Notes: generated by a model from the letters alone, not told the origin. A stretch of 64,000 bases of DNA from an uncultured Alphaproteobacteria bacterium (GCA_902521485.1 CABYRQ010000001.1:310001-374000); one strand, 5' to 3'. Positions 8,828 through 18,320 are shown, numbered from the stretch's first letter. Numbers and translations are program-made.

Positions 8828-9256
8828 ATGTCTGATTATAGCTACAAGCATCCCTCAAATGTTCAGTTAAATAAAGGACATAAACACACTGATGATTTTA
8901 TTACCAAAAAATACATTTTAAAAATGTTGAGAGATCCTCAAAAATTAAAATCTTTAATTGAAGAACACAGAGCAACTCCAGTTGGAAGGGCTGCTACTCG
9001 AGACCATGGCGTCATTCAGCATAGCCAAGATCTCCAAACATTATTAGATAAGTTAAGAAGAGGAAGTAAAGAAAATGGTTTTGTAACTGTTTGTTTAAGA
9101 AGGCATGAAGATTATAGAGTTGGAATAACAACAGGAGTTAGAGGTGAGCCAGTTGAAATAACTGAAGACTCTTATTCATCTGAAGAGGCATGTGAACATG
9201 CAATATTTTTAAAAAGAATTAACAGACTTCTTGAGGAGTATAGTGGGGAAGAGTAA
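8828..9256 (+). CDS. N,N-dimethylformamidase-like small (alpha) subunit
   Basis: A 142-residue hydrophilic, charged protein. Size and position, one base overlapping the start of the large subunit (TAATG), match the small subunit of N,N-dimethylformamidase, which in Paracoccus is about 132 residues and forms an alpha2beta2 enzyme. I recognise the pattern TPVGRAATRDHGVIQHSQDL and the LRRHEDYRVGITTGVRGEP core with moderate confidence. There is no strong Shine-Dalgarno at the usual distance before the ATG; an AAAGG lies about 25 bases upstream. Another enzyme of the same family with a different amide substrate is quite possible. Confidence 0.7.
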   Translation: MSDYSYKHPSNVQLNKGHKHTDDFITKKYILKMLRDPQKLKSLIEEHRATPVGRAATRDHGVIQHSQDLQTLLDKLRRGSKENGFVTVCLRRHEDYRVGITTGVRGEPVEITEDSYSSEEACEHAIFLKRINRLLEEYSGEE

Positions 9257-11589
9257 TGTTAAAAATAACAGGTTATAGTGATAAGTACTCAGCTCATCCA
9301 GGTGAAGAAGTTAAATTTTATATTAATGCTGAATACAATGATAGTTATGAAGTTCAATTAGTCCGTCTTATACACGGTGATACAAATCCTGAAGGCCCTG
9401 GGTATAAAGAAGCTGAAATAGATGCCAGTTGTAATGGAACTTATCAAGGGAAAAACCAGAGAATACATGGTGGATCGTACATCATCATGCCTCAGCATGA
9501 TAATTTAAATTTAGAGAGCTTTACTATGCAAGCTTATATTTTTCCTACAACGCCAGATAAAGGTAGACAAGGAATTTTCACTAAATTTAATGAAGAAGAA
9601 AAAAAAGGCTATGGTCTCTTTATTAATGATGAGGGATGTTTATCTGTAGAAATAGGAGATGGATCTCAGGTTGTTACTGTCTCCTCAGAAAAAAAACTTT
9701 TAAGAAAAGTCTGGTATCTGGTAATTGCAACATTTGATGCACAATCAAGAAGGCTTACCCTTCATCAAGAACCTAGGGTTACATCCACAAATGGTGGTTT
9801 AGGTATGGCTATTTTGAATCCAATTGAAGAAACCTCAGCTATTATTGAGACCACTAGTTCAGTTTTACCTGCCGCTAATGATGCTCCATTGTTAATTGCA
9901 GCTACTACATTAAATAATAGATCTGGTAGGCACATTTCCGGAGGTCATTTTAAAGAAGTACCTCATCCCATTGAATTACCTGAGCAAACCAAGACTTTTA
10001 ATGGCAAGATAGATAGACCTAGATTATCTAATATTGCTTTATCTAAGGCTGAGATCGAAACACTTGCATCAAGCTATGATGAGTGTAATACCACTGTCAG
10101 GTCAACAGTCGTAGGCGCTTGGGACTTTCATGCGAATATTGGCAAAAACATTGCTTCAACAAAGATTGTTGATACTTCTCCAAATAATCACCACGGATTT
10201 ATTATTAATATGCCAAACAGAGGTATGACAGGACATAACTGGACTGCGGATGAAATGGTTTTCCATCACAAACCTGAAGAGTATGGAGCTATCCATTTCC
10301 ATGATGATGATATTGATGATGCAAGATGGGATGTTGATTTTACATTAAAAATCCCAGAGGGTCTGAAAAGTGGTGTGTATGCTGCTCGACTTAGAGTTGA
10401 TGGAAGAGAAGAGTCAGAAAATGAAGATTATATTCCTTTTTGTGTAAAACCTCCAAAAGGGACAGCCACAGCTAAAATTTTATTTCTCTTACCCACAAAC
10501 AGTTATATGGCTTACTCCAATGATAATCTTGGAACTAATTCTGTCGTAGCTCAATTACTCGCAGGTAAAGTTCCTGTGCTAGAACCTGCAGATTTATATT
10601 TAAATGAACACAGAGAATATGGTTTATCAACTTACTCACTTCACTCTGATGGACATGGTGTATCTATTTCATCAAGACTTAGACCAATCCTTAATATGAG
10701 ACCTAAATACAGACATTGGCTTTCTCCATCATTATGGCAACTAAATGCCGACTTACATTTAACAGACTGGCTTGAGGAAAAGGGCTTTGAGTTTGATGTT
10801 CTTACAGATGAAGATTTGGAACATGAAGGTATAAATTTATTAAATCGTTATAAAGTTGTGATGACTGGAAGTCATCCTGAGTATTCATCTGAGAAATATA
10901 TGGACGCCTTAGAGTCCTATCAAATGCAAGGTGGTAGATGTTTTTATTTAGGTTCGGATGGATTTTACTGGATTAGTGAATATCATCCAGACAACTCCAA
11001 TATTACTGAAGTACGAAAAGGTGAGGCTGGCACAAGAGCATGGACATCTAACCCAGGTGAATACAATAATGCTTTTGATGGTAAATATGGGGGTATGTGG
11101 AGAGCTCGAGGAAGAATACCCTCTAAAGTTTGTGGTTTAACTTTTACATCATATGGATTTGACGTTTCTTCATACTACAAAAGAGAAGAAGATAGTTTTA
11201 AACCTGAATGTTCATGGATCTTTGAAGGGATTGGAGCAGATGAGGTTATTGGTGACTTTGGTTTAGTCGGTGGAGGAGCTGCCGGTTTAGAGTTAGACAG
11301 GTACGACTTAGAATTTGGTACTCCGCATAATGCCTATTATTTGGCTCGTTCACAAGATCACTCTAATATGATGTTGCAAGTTAACGAGGAGATACACTTT
11401 GCAGTTCGCGGCTATTATGGCGGTGGTCATGAAAATCCAATGGTAAGAGCTGATATGATTTACTATAAAACACCTAACAACGGAGCAATGTTTGCACCAG
11501 GGTCTTTGGCTTGGTGCGGTAGTCTTTCTCATAATAATTATAATAATAATGTCTCAGAATTATGGAAAACACTCTTAAAGGTTTTTTAA
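9256..11589 (+). CDS. N,N-dimethylformamidase-like large (beta) subunit
   Basis: A 777-residue protein of the N,N-dimethylformamidase large-subunit family. Known members hydrolyse dimethylformamide to dimethylamine and formate, using a mononuclear iron held by two tyrosines and a glutamate. Family-type segments are visible: a laminin-G/lectin-like domain at about 80-275 (ESFTMQAYIFPTTP), a linker with GVYAARLRVDG at about 373-383, and the catalytic glutamine-amidotransferase-like domain from about 405. Candidate iron ligands are Tyr417 or Tyr420 in LLPTNSYMAYSND, Tyr460 in GLSTYSLHSDG, and Glu542 in GSHPEYSS, by comparison with Tyr399, Tyr440 and Glu521 recalled for the Paracoccus enzyme. The length is close to the known 762. 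No dimethylamine-oxidising gene is in the window, so the natural substrate is open. Confidence 0.82.
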   Translation: MLKITGYSDKYSAHPGEEVKFYINAEYNDSYEVQLVRLIHGDTNPEGPGYKEAEIDASCNGTYQGKNQRIHGGSYIIMPQHDNLNLESFTMQAYIFPTTPDKGRQGIFTKFNEEEKKGYGLFINDEGCLSVEIGDGSQVVTVSSEKKLLRKVWYLVIATFDAQSRRLTLHQEPRVTSTNGGLGMAILNPIEETSAIIETTSSVLPAANDAPLLIAATTLNNRSGRHISGGHFKEVPHPIELPEQTKTFNGKIDRPRLSNIALSKAEIETLASSYDECNTTVRSTVVGAWDFHANIGKNIASTKIVDTSPNNHHGFIINMPNRGMTGHNWTADEMVFHHKPEEYGAIHFHDDDIDDARWDVDFTLKIPEGLKSGVYAARLRVDGREESENEDYIPFCVKPPKGTATAKILFLLPTNSYMAYSNDNLGTNSVVAQLLAGKVPVLEPADLYLNEHREYGLSTYSLHSDGHGVSISSRLRPILNMRPKYRHWLSPSLWQLNADLHLTDWLEEKGFEFDVLTDEDLEHEGINLLNRYKVVMTGSHPEYSSEKYMDALESYQMQGGRCFYLGSDGFYWISEYHPDNSNITEVRKGEAGTRAWTSNPGEYNNAFDGKYGGMWRARGRIPSKVCGLTFTSYGFDVSSYYKREEDSFKPECSWIFEGIGADEVIGDFGLVGGGAAGLELDRYDLEFGTPHNAYYLARSQDHSNMMLQVNEEIHFAVRGYYGGGHENPMVRADMIYYKTPNNGAMFAPGSLAWCGSLSHNNYNNNVSELWKTLLKVF

Positions 11590-11612
11590 AGGATGGGCCT
11601 TTACCTTAAATT

Positions 11613-11972
11613 ATGAAAAAACAAAATATGCAGGAGATACCATGGGGAAAAGAAACACTTGGCGCTCTGGATACTCCGTTAAATGAGCTAGAAAAAAAAG
11701 CACTTCAAAATTTAGACGTAGATAAATTAAATGATATGGCAGAGTGCCTTTTTGCTTTAAATAACAGGCATTATGGTCCTATACCTGGAACATATATGGT
11801 TATGTGTGTTGAGCCGGGTAAGACTTGGTGTGTTGGGCAGCTTAGTGCTGATAGAGCAAAACCTTTTGTTCTTTTTCCTGAACTTGTTTTCGACTCAGTT
11901 GAAAAAGCAACAAAAGCTGCCGAAGCTCTAAAGGCTGAAAAAGCTGAGGGCGTACCCTGTAGAAATATCTAA
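11613..11972 (+). CDS. conserved-looking small protein of unknown function
   Basis: A 119-residue soluble protein I do not recognise. It has a helical N-terminal half (LNELEKKALQNLDVDKLNDMAECL), a central Gly/Pro-containing strand region (YGPIPGTYMVMCVEPGKTWCVGQ) and a C-terminal Ala/Lys helix (KATKAAEALKAEKAEG). It has four cysteines. It lies 24 bases after the amidase large subunit and four bases before a cupin gene on the same strand, so it belongs to the same transcription unit. A small accessory or regulatory role is possible, but nothing in the sequence proves one. Confidence 0.6.
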   Translation: MKKQNMQEIPWGKETLGALDTPLNELEKKALQNLDVDKLNDMAECLFALNNRHYGPIPGTYMVMCVEPGKTWCVGQLSADRAKPFVLFPELVFDSVEKATKAAEALKAEKAEGVPCRNI

Positions 11973-11976
11973 CGAC

Positions 11977-12252
11977 ATGGCTAAAGCCAATGTCATGATA
12001 GATAATCAAAAAACCAGAGTTACAGAGTGGTCTTTTGAAGTTGGGGACTCAACTGGTCAGCATATCCATGAATACGATTATGTGGTAGTACCCTTGTTAG
12101 ATGGGGAACTAAAAATTGTCAATCATGATGGCGAGGAAACAATTTCAAAACTAGCAAAAGGTGGATCTTACTTTAGAGAAAAGGGAGTTAACCACAATGT
12201 ATTTAATAACAATGATTTTATTTATAAATTTATTGAGATAGAATTTAAATAG
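11977..12252 (+). CDS. small single-domain cupin
   Basis: A 91-residue cupin barrel. The first cupin motif is seen around GQHIHEYDYVVVPLLDGEL (metal-type histidines in HIHEYDY, followed by the glycine-containing turn) and the second around SYFREKGVNHNVFNN with its histidine. Single-domain cupins of this size bind metal and act as small sugar or acid isomerases, dioxygenases or sensors. The stop (TAG 12250) directly precedes the ATG of the lactonase-like gene, so co-translation is likely. The substrate is probably a metabolite of the surrounding catabolic unit. Confidence 0.75.
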   Translation: MAKANVMIDNQKTRVTEWSFEVGDSTGQHIHEYDYVVVPLLDGELKIVNHDGEETISKLAKGGSYFREKGVNHNVFNNNDFIYKFIEIEFK

Positions 12253-13206
12253 ATGGAAAAAAAATTAGGCGTTATTTACAAAAAATCTGATTTAGATCAA
12301 TTTGATAAAATTATTACAAATAAACAGACAGATCAAAAAGTTAAAGAATATTCCATAAAAGAAGCAATTGAAGAGTCAAAAAAAGAATATAGTCACTTGA
12401 CGAACTCGCAAGTTTCTACTGATATGAGACTCTATATGTTCCAGACCGGAACTCTAAAAACAAAAATGAAATATATAAAAATGAATCAATCTAATGAGGA
12501 CTTTGAGATACCTGTTCCATGGTTTTTGATAAGACACCCAAAAGGGGATGTGGTAATTGATGGAGGTAATGCAAAAGAGGTTAGTGAAGATAAACATGCT
12601 CATTGGGGTTCTGTTGTTGCGGCTTATGATCCAATTATGGGAAAAACTGAAAATTGTATTGATCAACTTAACTCTATTGGGGTTAATCCAGCAGGTATAA
12701 GATATGTCTTACATTCTCATCTTCACCTCGATCACTCAGGTGGTGTTGGAAGGTTTCCTAATGCAACACACCTAGTTCAACAAAAGGAATATGATTATGC
12801 TTTTAATCCTGATTGGTTCTCAAAGCCTGCTTATATTAGAAAAGACTTTGATAAACCTGGAATTAATTGGAAATTTTTAAGAGATAAAAATGATGACTTT
12901 TATGACTTATATGGCGACGGATCAATAATTGTAATTTTTACTCCGGGGCATGCACCGGGCCATCAGTCTTTTTTAGTTAATTTACCAAATTCTGGTTATG
13001 TATTGCTTACTATAGATGCAGCTTACACAATGGATCATTGGAACAATTTAACACTACCAGGTCTTGTTTGCTCTGCCGTTGACGTTGTTGACTCTGTAAA
13101 AAAATTAAAAAAAATTGCAAAAGACAGAAATGCTACAGTAGTCACTGGGCACGACCCGCATGCTTGGGAAGAATTTAAAAAAGCCCCAATGTTTTATTAC
13201 GACTAA
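12253..13206 (+). CDS. metallo-beta-lactamase-fold hydrolase, N-acyl-homoserine-lactonase-like
   Basis: Di-zinc hydrolase, 317 residues. The metal motif SHLHLDHSGG (HxHxDH) at about 155-164 is the form found in AiiA/AttM-type lactonases. The later metal ligands are the histidine in FTPGHAPGHQS, the aspartate in LTIDAAYT and the histidine in VTGHDPHAWEE. A charged N-terminal extension of about 60 residues is unusual compared with AiiA (about 250). Quorum quenching is one option, but position in a sugar/amide catabolic unit beside a cupin and xylose isomerase makes a sugar lactone or another ester a more likely substrate. No quorum-sensing gene is present in the window. Confidence 0.82.
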   Translation: MEKKLGVIYKKSDLDQFDKIITNKQTDQKVKEYSIKEAIEESKKEYSHLTNSQVSTDMRLYMFQTGTLKTKMKYIKMNQSNEDFEIPVPWFLIRHPKGDVVIDGGNAKEVSEDKHAHWGSVVAAYDPIMGKTENCIDQLNSIGVNPAGIRYVLHSHLHLDHSGGVGRFPNATHLVQQKEYDYAFNPDWFSKPAYIRKDFDKPGINWKFLRDKNDDFYDLYGDGSIIVIFTPGHAPGHQSFLVNLPNSGYVLLTIDAAYTMDHWNNLTLPGLVCSAVDVVDSVKKLKKIAKDRNATVVTGHDPHAWEEFKKAPMFYYD

Positions 13207-13209
13207 TTT

Positions 13210-14517
13210 ATGTCTGACTATTTCAAAGATATACCTACAATTAAATATGAAGGTAGAGATTCTACAAATCCTCTTTCATTTAAATTTTATGATGCTAATA
13301 AAAAAATTCTAGGAAAAACATTAGAGGAACATTTGAGAATGGCAGTATGTTACTGGCACACTTTTAATTGGCCGGGGGGTGACCCTTTTGGAGGACAGAC
13401 TTTTTTAAGACCTTGGATGGAAGCAGGAGATAAAATAGAACAAGCAAAAGATAAGCTCAATAATGCATTCGTTTTTTTTGAAAAATTAGGAATACCATAT
13501 TTTTGTTTTCATGATGTAGATGTTGCTCCAGAGGGTGAAAGTTTTTCAGATACAGAAAAAATTCAAAAAACTATAATTGATGAAATTTCAAAAAAACTTG
13601 AAACAAGTAAAGTTAAACTTCTTTGGGGAACAGCAAATTTATTCAGCCACCGCAGGTACATGTCTGGTGCTGCTACTAATCCTGATCCTGATGTTTTTCA
13701 ATATGCAGCTGCTCAAGTGAAGATGTGTATGGAAAATACAATGTTTTTAGGTGGACAAAATTATGTTTTATGGGGAGGCAGAGAGGGTTACGAAACAATT
13801 CTAAATACTAATATGAAACAAGAATATGATCAGCTTGGTAGATTTTTGAACATTGTAGCTGAGCATAAACACAAAATTGGTTTCAAGGGTTCACTTCTGA
13901 TTGAGCCTAAACCCCATGAGCCAACTAAACATCAATATGATTTTGACTCTGCTAATGTTTTTGCATTTCTTCAAAAATATGGTTTAGAAAGAGAATTCAA
14001 GCTAAATATCGAACAAAATCACGCTATTTTAGCAAAACATTCATTCGAGCACGAGATCGCCTATGCACTTTCCAATGACATCTTTGGAAGTATTGATATT
14101 AACAGAGGAGACTATTTAGTAGGATGGGACACAGACCAATTCCCAAACAATGTAGAAGAGTTAGTTTTGCCTTTTTACTATATTTTTAAAAACGGCGGTT
14201 TTTCCTCAGGAGGTCTTAATATGGATGCTAAGATTAGAAGACAATCAATAGATCCTGAAGATCTATTTTATGCACATATTGGCTCTATGGATACTTGCGC
14301 AAGAACTCTTATTGCTGTTGAAAAAATGATTAACGATGGTAGTTATGATAATTTTTTAAAACAAAGATACGAACAGTGGACCTCTGAAAAACAACTTATG
14401 ACTTCTATGTCTCTTGAAGAAATTCATAAAAATGTCATTGCTAAAAATATAAACCCTCAACCAAAGTCTGGTCGCCAAGAATATCTTGAAAATCTAATTA
14501 ATTCTTTTGTCGATTGA
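13210..14517 (+). CDS. xylA: xylose isomerase
   Basis: Metal-dependent aldose-ketose isomerase (EC 5.3.1.5), 435 residues, the normal length for the class II enzyme. The signature residues have the same numbering as in E. coli XylA: His101 and Asp104 in [13 protein letters not shown], and Glu232 and Lys234 in [14 protein letters not shown]. Also visible are [13 protein letters not shown] and the metal-site GSIDINRGD. No xylulokinase is next to it, so the ketose must be phosphorylated elsewhere or the enzyme may serve another aldose. It is followed by a HAD phosphatase and an aldo/keto reductase, both overlapping or nearly abutting. Confidence 0.95.
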   Translation: MSDYFKDIPTIKYEGRDSTNPLSFKFYDANKKILGKTLEEHLRMAVCYWHTFNWPGGDPFGGQTFLRPWMEAGDKIEQAKDKLNNAFVFFEKLGIPYFCFHDVDVAPEGESFSDTEKIQKTIIDEISKKLETSKVKLLWGTANLFSHRRYMSGAATNPDPDVFQYAAAQVKMCMENTMFLGGQNYVLWGGREGYETILNTNMKQEYDQLGRFLNIVAEHKHKIGFKGSLLIEPKPHEPTKHQYDFDSANVFAFLQKYGLEREFKLNIEQNHAILAKHSFEHEIAYALSNDIFGSIDINRGDYLVGWDTDQFPNNVEELVLPFYYIFKNGGFSSGGLNMDAKIRRQSIDPEDLFYAHIGSMDTCARTLIAVEKMINDGSYDNFLKQRYEQWTSEKQLMTSMSLEEIHKNVIAKNINPQPKSGRQEYLENLINSFVD

Positions 14518-14521
14518 GTCG

Positions 14522-15127
14522 ATGAAAATTACAAAATTTCTATTTGATTTAGGTAATGTTTTTTTTGATTGGGATCCACATTATGTATTTAAAAATATCA
14601 TTCCTGATCAAACTAAAAGAGAATATTTTATGAATACAATCGCGTTTCCTCATTTAGATATGAGATGCGATGCTGGAGTAAAAATTGATGACGCAGTTGA
14701 AGATGCAATAAAAAATTACCCTAATTATGAGAATGAAATAAAGCAATATTATCCAAATCATAGGAATATGGTTAACAGGGTTTATCAAGATACAGTTGAT
14801 ATTTTTCGAAAAATAAAATCAAGTGGTTACCCCTGCTATGTCTTGTCAAACTGGTCAGATGAGACTTATGAGGGTATGGAAGATCAACACCCATTCCTGA
14901 AAGAATTTGATGATAAAATTATCTCAGGTAGAGAGTTTTTAGTAAAACCAGACCCTGAAATTTATAAATTAGCGATTTCAAGATTTAATTTAACACCCGA
15001 ACAAACTCTTTTCATTGATGATCGTATTGAAAATATTGAGGCGGCGCAATCACTTGGCTTTCAAACTATTCATTTAACTGACCCACTGGCAATAAAAAGT
15101 CAAATAGCAAATCATATAATTGTTTAA
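14522..15127 (+). CDS. HAD-superfamily phosphatase (YihX-like)
   Basis: Haloacid-dehalogenase-type hydrolase, about 201 residues from the ATG at 14522. An upstream TTG at 14507 lies inside the end of xylA and is less likely. Motif I is FDLGNVFFDWDP with nucleophile Asp near residue 9, the DLGN form typical of the YihX sugar-phosphate phosphatases. Motif II is VLSNWS, the motif III lysine is in LVKPDPEIY, and motif IV is FIDDRIEN. It probably dephosphorylates a sugar phosphate. It follows xylA by four bases and its last eight bases overlap the next gene, so all three should be on one mRNA. Confidence 0.85.
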   Translation: MKITKFLFDLGNVFFDWDPHYVFKNIIPDQTKREYFMNTIAFPHLDMRCDAGVKIDDAVEDAIKNYPNYENEIKQYYPNHRNMVNRVYQDTVDIFRKIKSSGYPCYVLSNWSDETYEGMEDQHPFLKEFDDKIISGREFLVKPDPEIYKLAISRFNLTPEQTLFIDDRIENIEAAQSLGFQTIHLTDPLAIKSQIANHIIV

Positions 15128-16073
15128 ATTAGACAATAAAATAGGCCTAGGATTGGCTTCTCTTGGGAGACCCGGATATATAAACATTGGTCATAGTTCA
15201 GATTTAGGCAGCGACATATCAAAAAATTCTATGAGATCTCATTGTCACGATGTTCTTAGCCATGCCTACAAGAGAGGTATTCGATATTTCGATGCGGCAA
15301 GGGTATATGGAGATGCTGAGGAATTTTTATCTAGCTGGATTAGAGCTCAAAAACAATTTGATGGTTTTGTGGGGTCTAAGTGGGGCTATGAATATTTAGC
15401 AAATTGGGAAGTTCAGGCAGATCAACATGAAAGAAAAGATCACTCAGTTGAATTTTTAAAACAACAATGGGTTGAGACAAGACTTAATTTAGGAAAAAGT
15501 ATTGATTTATATCACATTCATTCTGTGAATTCAGAAAGTAAAGTCTTAGATGATATTAATGTTCTAAAGGAGCTTGAGACAATAAAAAAAAATGGAATAG
15601 AAATAGGAATCTCAACAAGTGGCCCAGATCAAGAGAAAACTATTAATGACCTTTTATTTAAGAATGAAAAACTTAATCTATTTTCTTATTTACAAACGAC
15701 CATTAATATCTTTGACCAATCTTGTATTTCCATTTTAAAAGAAGTATCTGAAAAAAAGATCAATGTAATTGCAAAAGAGATTTTCTCAAATGGAAGACTA
15801 ACTAATTCAAATAAAGAATTTCATCAAAACAAAATTAAAGAATTAAAGTCAGTTGCCTCATCTATGGATTTAACTTTGGAGCAATTGTCTTATCTTTGGG
15901 TTTATCAACTACCATTTGTTAAAATTTGTCTAACAGGAGCATCAACAATCGAACAGTTAGATGAAAATCTAAGTTGTCTTGAAAAAATAGATACCGAATT
16001 GCCCTCTCTTGAGTCTTTTAGTTTGTCCACTCAAGATTATTGGGATACACGTAAAAAACTTATTTGGAATTAA
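15120..16073 (+). CDS. aldo/keto reductase
   Basis: NAD(P)H-dependent aldehyde/ketone reductase, 317 residues, TIM barrel. The start is TTG at 15120, overlapping the HAD gene by eight bases; no better start is present. The catalytic tetrad is visible as Asp58 and Tyr63 in FDAARVYGDAE, Lys87 in GSKWGYEY and a histidine in LYHIHS (132/134). The family is broad: L-fucose or D-threo-aldose dehydrogenase-like members fit the neighbouring sugar isomerase and phosphatase. Its stop overlaps by four bases the stop of a leftward oxidoreductase gene, so transcription units collide here. Confidence 0.85.
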   Translation: MFKLDNKIGLGLASLGRPGYINIGHSSDLGSDISKNSMRSHCHDVLSHAYKRGIRYFDAARVYGDAEEFLSSWIRAQKQFDGFVGSKWGYEYLANWEVQADQHERKDHSVEFLKQQWVETRLNLGKSIDLYHIHSVNSESKVLDDINVLKELETIKKNGIEIGISTSGPDQEKTINDLLFKNEKLNLFSYLQTTINIFDQSCISILKEVSEKKINVIAKEIFSNGRLTNSNKEFHQNKIKELKSVASSMDLTLEQLSYLWVYQLPFVKICLTGASTIEQLDENLSCLEKIDTELPSLESFSLSTQDYWDTRKKLIWN

Positions 16074-17227
16074 TTGAAATTTACCCAGCTTGAATTTGAT
16101 GAGCTTGAGGCGATTGACCTTACGATAAATTTAATACCCTCAAGTCCATCTTCTACACTTGGAAAATGATGATTTTCCTCATTAAATTTGCCATTTTTCT
16201 GATCAATTAGTGCATTAGCTACATCTGTATATATATTTGCAAAGCCCTCTAAATATCCCTCGGGGTGTCCGGCAGGAATTCTTGTAACATCTCCCGCATC
16301 GCTCATAGCACCTGATCCACCTCTTGTAATTTTTTGTTTGGGTTCTCCAAATTTTGTAAAGTAAAGGTAATTTGGATCTTCTTGACACCATTCTAGTCCG
16401 GCCTTATTACCATAAATTCTTATTTGTAAATGATTTTCATTTCCTGGGGCTACTTGTGAAGACCAGATAGTGCCTTTTGCTCCTCCTTTAAATCGTAACG
16501 ATATTTGAGCATTATCATCTAATTTTCTCCCAGGCACAAAAGATGTTAACTCTGCTGATATCTCCTCTGTATTGAGATCAGTGATAAACCTAATCAGATT
16601 GTAAGCATGAGTTCCAATGTCACCAATACACCCACCAGCACCTGATTGATTAGGATCAGTTCTCCAAGAGGCCTGTTTGTTTCCCCCATCATTAATTCTA
16701 TTTTCTAAATCTTCGGTCAGCCAATCTTGAGCATACTCTGCTTGAATTACTCTTATTTCACCTAAGTCACCTCTCTTACAAAGAGCTCTGGCATTCCTAA
16801 TCATGGGATAACCAGTGTAGTTATGAGTTAAAGCAAAAAGAACGTTATTTTCTTTTTTACATTTTATAAGTTCCTCACATTGATTAATATTCATGGCAAG
16901 GGGTTTGTCACAAATTATGTTAAAACCTTTCTCCATGAAAGCTTTAGCGATCGGATGGTGCATATGATTTGGTGTCACTATAGCTACAGCATCTATTTTA
17001 TCCTCTCTGATCAATTCTTTTTCGACCATTTCAAGGTAGTCCTTATAATTCCTTTCATCTGCTATTCCAATATCTCTGCCAGAGGCTTGAGCTTTTTCAG
17101 GATTAGATGAAAAGGCACCAGCGACCAGTTCAAATCGGTCATCAATTCTAGATGCTATACGGTGAACTTCTCCAATAAATGCTCCTGAGCCACCACCAAC
17201 CATTCCTAATTTTAATTTTTTGGTCAT
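16070..17227 (-). CDS. Gfo/Idh/MocA-family sugar dehydrogenase
   Basis: NAD(P)-dependent oxidoreductase, 385 residues. The ATG at 17227 is chosen because the Rossmann fold begins right after it (LKLGMVGGGSGAFIG). A longer frame upstream would run into the previous gene. Other family marks are VTPNHMHHPIA, the catalytic lysine in CDKPLAMN, and the C-terminal substrate domain with GGCIGDIGTHAYNLIRF. Members oxidise hydroxyls of sugars, inositols or sugar acids. The start lies four bases after the stop of a sugar-phosphate-isomerase-like gene, a pairing common in polyol and inositol catabolism. Both are divergent from the ABC transporter and DhaKL unit. Confidence 0.9.
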   Translation of the reverse strand: MTKKLKLGMVGGGSGAFIGEVHRIASRIDDRFELVAGAFSSNPEKAQASGRDIGIADERNYKDYLEMVEKELIREDKIDAVAIVTPNHMHHPIAKAFMEKGFNIICDKPLAMNINQCEELIKCKKENNVLFALTHNYTGYPMIRNARALCKRGDLGEIRVIQAEYAQDWLTEDLENRINDGGNKQASWRTDPNQSGAGGCIGDIGTHAYNLIRFITDLNTEEISAELTSFVPGRKLDDNAQISLRFKGGAKGTIWSSQVAPGNENHLQIRIYGNKAGLEWCQEDPNYLYFTKFGEPKQKITRGGSGAMSDAGDVTRIPAGHPEGYLEGFANIYTDVANALIDQKNGKFNEENHHFPSVEDGLEGIKFIVRSIASSSSNSSWVNFN

Positions 17228-17231
17228 ATTA

Positions 17232-18284
17232 TCATTCAATTCCAAGCATTTTTTTGTTTGCATCTTGATCAGTGCCAGCATCGGCAAAATCATCGAAAGC
17301 ATTCTCGGTAACTCTAATTAAATGATCTTTAATAAATACAGAACCCTCTTTAGCTCCGTCTTCAGGATGTTTCAAAGCACACTCCCATTCTAAAACAGCC
17401 CATCCATCAAAGCCGTAAGTAGTAAGTTTGGAGAAAATTGACTTGAAATCGACTTGCCCATCTCCTAAAGATCTAAATCGACCTGCTCTGTTCTTCCAAG
17501 ATTGAAATCCACTATAGACCCCTTGTTTACCAGTGGGATTGAGTTCTGCGTCTTTGACATGAAACATTTTTATTTTCTCGTGATAAATATCAATATGCTG
17601 CAAATAATCTAAATGCTGCAAAACAAAGTGGCTAGGATCATATAACATGTTGCAGCGCTCATGATTACCTACTTTATCTAGAAACATTTCAAAAGTTATT
17701 CCATCAAAAAGATCCTCGCCTGGATGAATTTCATAACATAAATTCACCCCACACTCATCAAATTCATTGAGAATAGGTTTCCACCTTTTGGCCAGTTCAT
17801 CAAATGCAGTTTCAACTAACCCTTCTGGTCTTTGAGGCCATGGATAAACATATGGCCAAGCCAATGCTCCTGAAAAAGTAACATGTTCAGTCAATCCAAA
17901 ATTTTTCGAAGCCTTAGCGGCCATCATTAATTGATCAACTGCCCATTGCTGCCTTGCAGATGGATTTCCTCTTACCTCTGAGGCTGCAAAACCATCAAAT
18001 ACAGAGTCATATGCAGGATGAACAGCTACAAGTTGACCTTGGAGATGCGTTGATAGCTCAGTTAGATTTAAATTAAAACTTTTAAGAGTCCCTTTTATTT
18101 CGTCACAGTAATCTTTGCTTTCAGATGCCTGTTTTAAATTAATTAACCTCTCATCCCAACTAGGTATCTGAACACCTAAGTATCCCAAATCACTAGCCCA
18201 TTTTGAGATATTCTCTAAATTGTTAAACGGAGCATCATCACCTGCAAATTGAGCTAAAAATATAGCTGGACCTTTAATAGACAT
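17232..18284 (-). CDS. sugar phosphate isomerase/epimerase family (TIM barrel)
   Basis: Xylose-isomerase-like TIM barrel protein, 350 residues. Metal-type residues are seen in NLCYEIHPGED, MLYDPSHFVLQ (Asp/His), MFHVKDAELN and WAVLEWECA, the four places where this family (IolE, IolI, hyi, tagatose epimerases) carries its Glu, Asp, His and Glu metal ligands. It is longer than IolE-type proteins (about 300) because of an Asp/Glu-rich tail. The ribosome site is strong (AGGAGGGGGA, about seven bases before the ATG). It is likely to isomerise or epimerise the product or substrate of the neighbouring Gfo/Idh dehydrogenase. Confidence 0.88.
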   Translation of the reverse strand: MSIKGPAIFLAQFAGDDAPFNNLENISKWASDLGYLGVQIPSWDERLINLKQASESKDYCDEIKGTLKSFNLNLTELSTHLQGQLVAVHPAYDSVFDGFAASEVRGNPSARQQWAVDQLMMAAKASKNFGLTEHVTFSGALAWPYVYPWPQRPEGLVETAFDELAKRWKPILNEFDECGVNLCYEIHPGEDLFDGITFEMFLDKVGNHERCNMLYDPSHFVLQHLDYLQHIDIYHEKIKMFHVKDAELNPTGKQGVYSGFQSWKNRAGRFRSLGDGQVDFKSIFSKLTTYGFDGWAVLEWECALKHPEDGAKEGSVFIKDHLIRVTENAFDDFADAGTDQDANKKMLGIE

Positions 18285-18320
18285 CGCTTAATCCCCCTCC
18301 TGCGACAAACTATAATATTA

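Noticed and set aside
11587-11603. Terminator after the formamidase large subunit (TAAAGG/CCTTTA stem)
   Set aside because: The stem has six weak pairs and no T-tract follows; the next gene starts ten bases later, so it is probably incidental.
12253-13206. Dedicated quorum-quenching enzyme
   Set aside because: The fold and motif allow it, but there is no quorum-sensing gene and the sugar/amide neighbourhood favours a metabolic lactone or ester.
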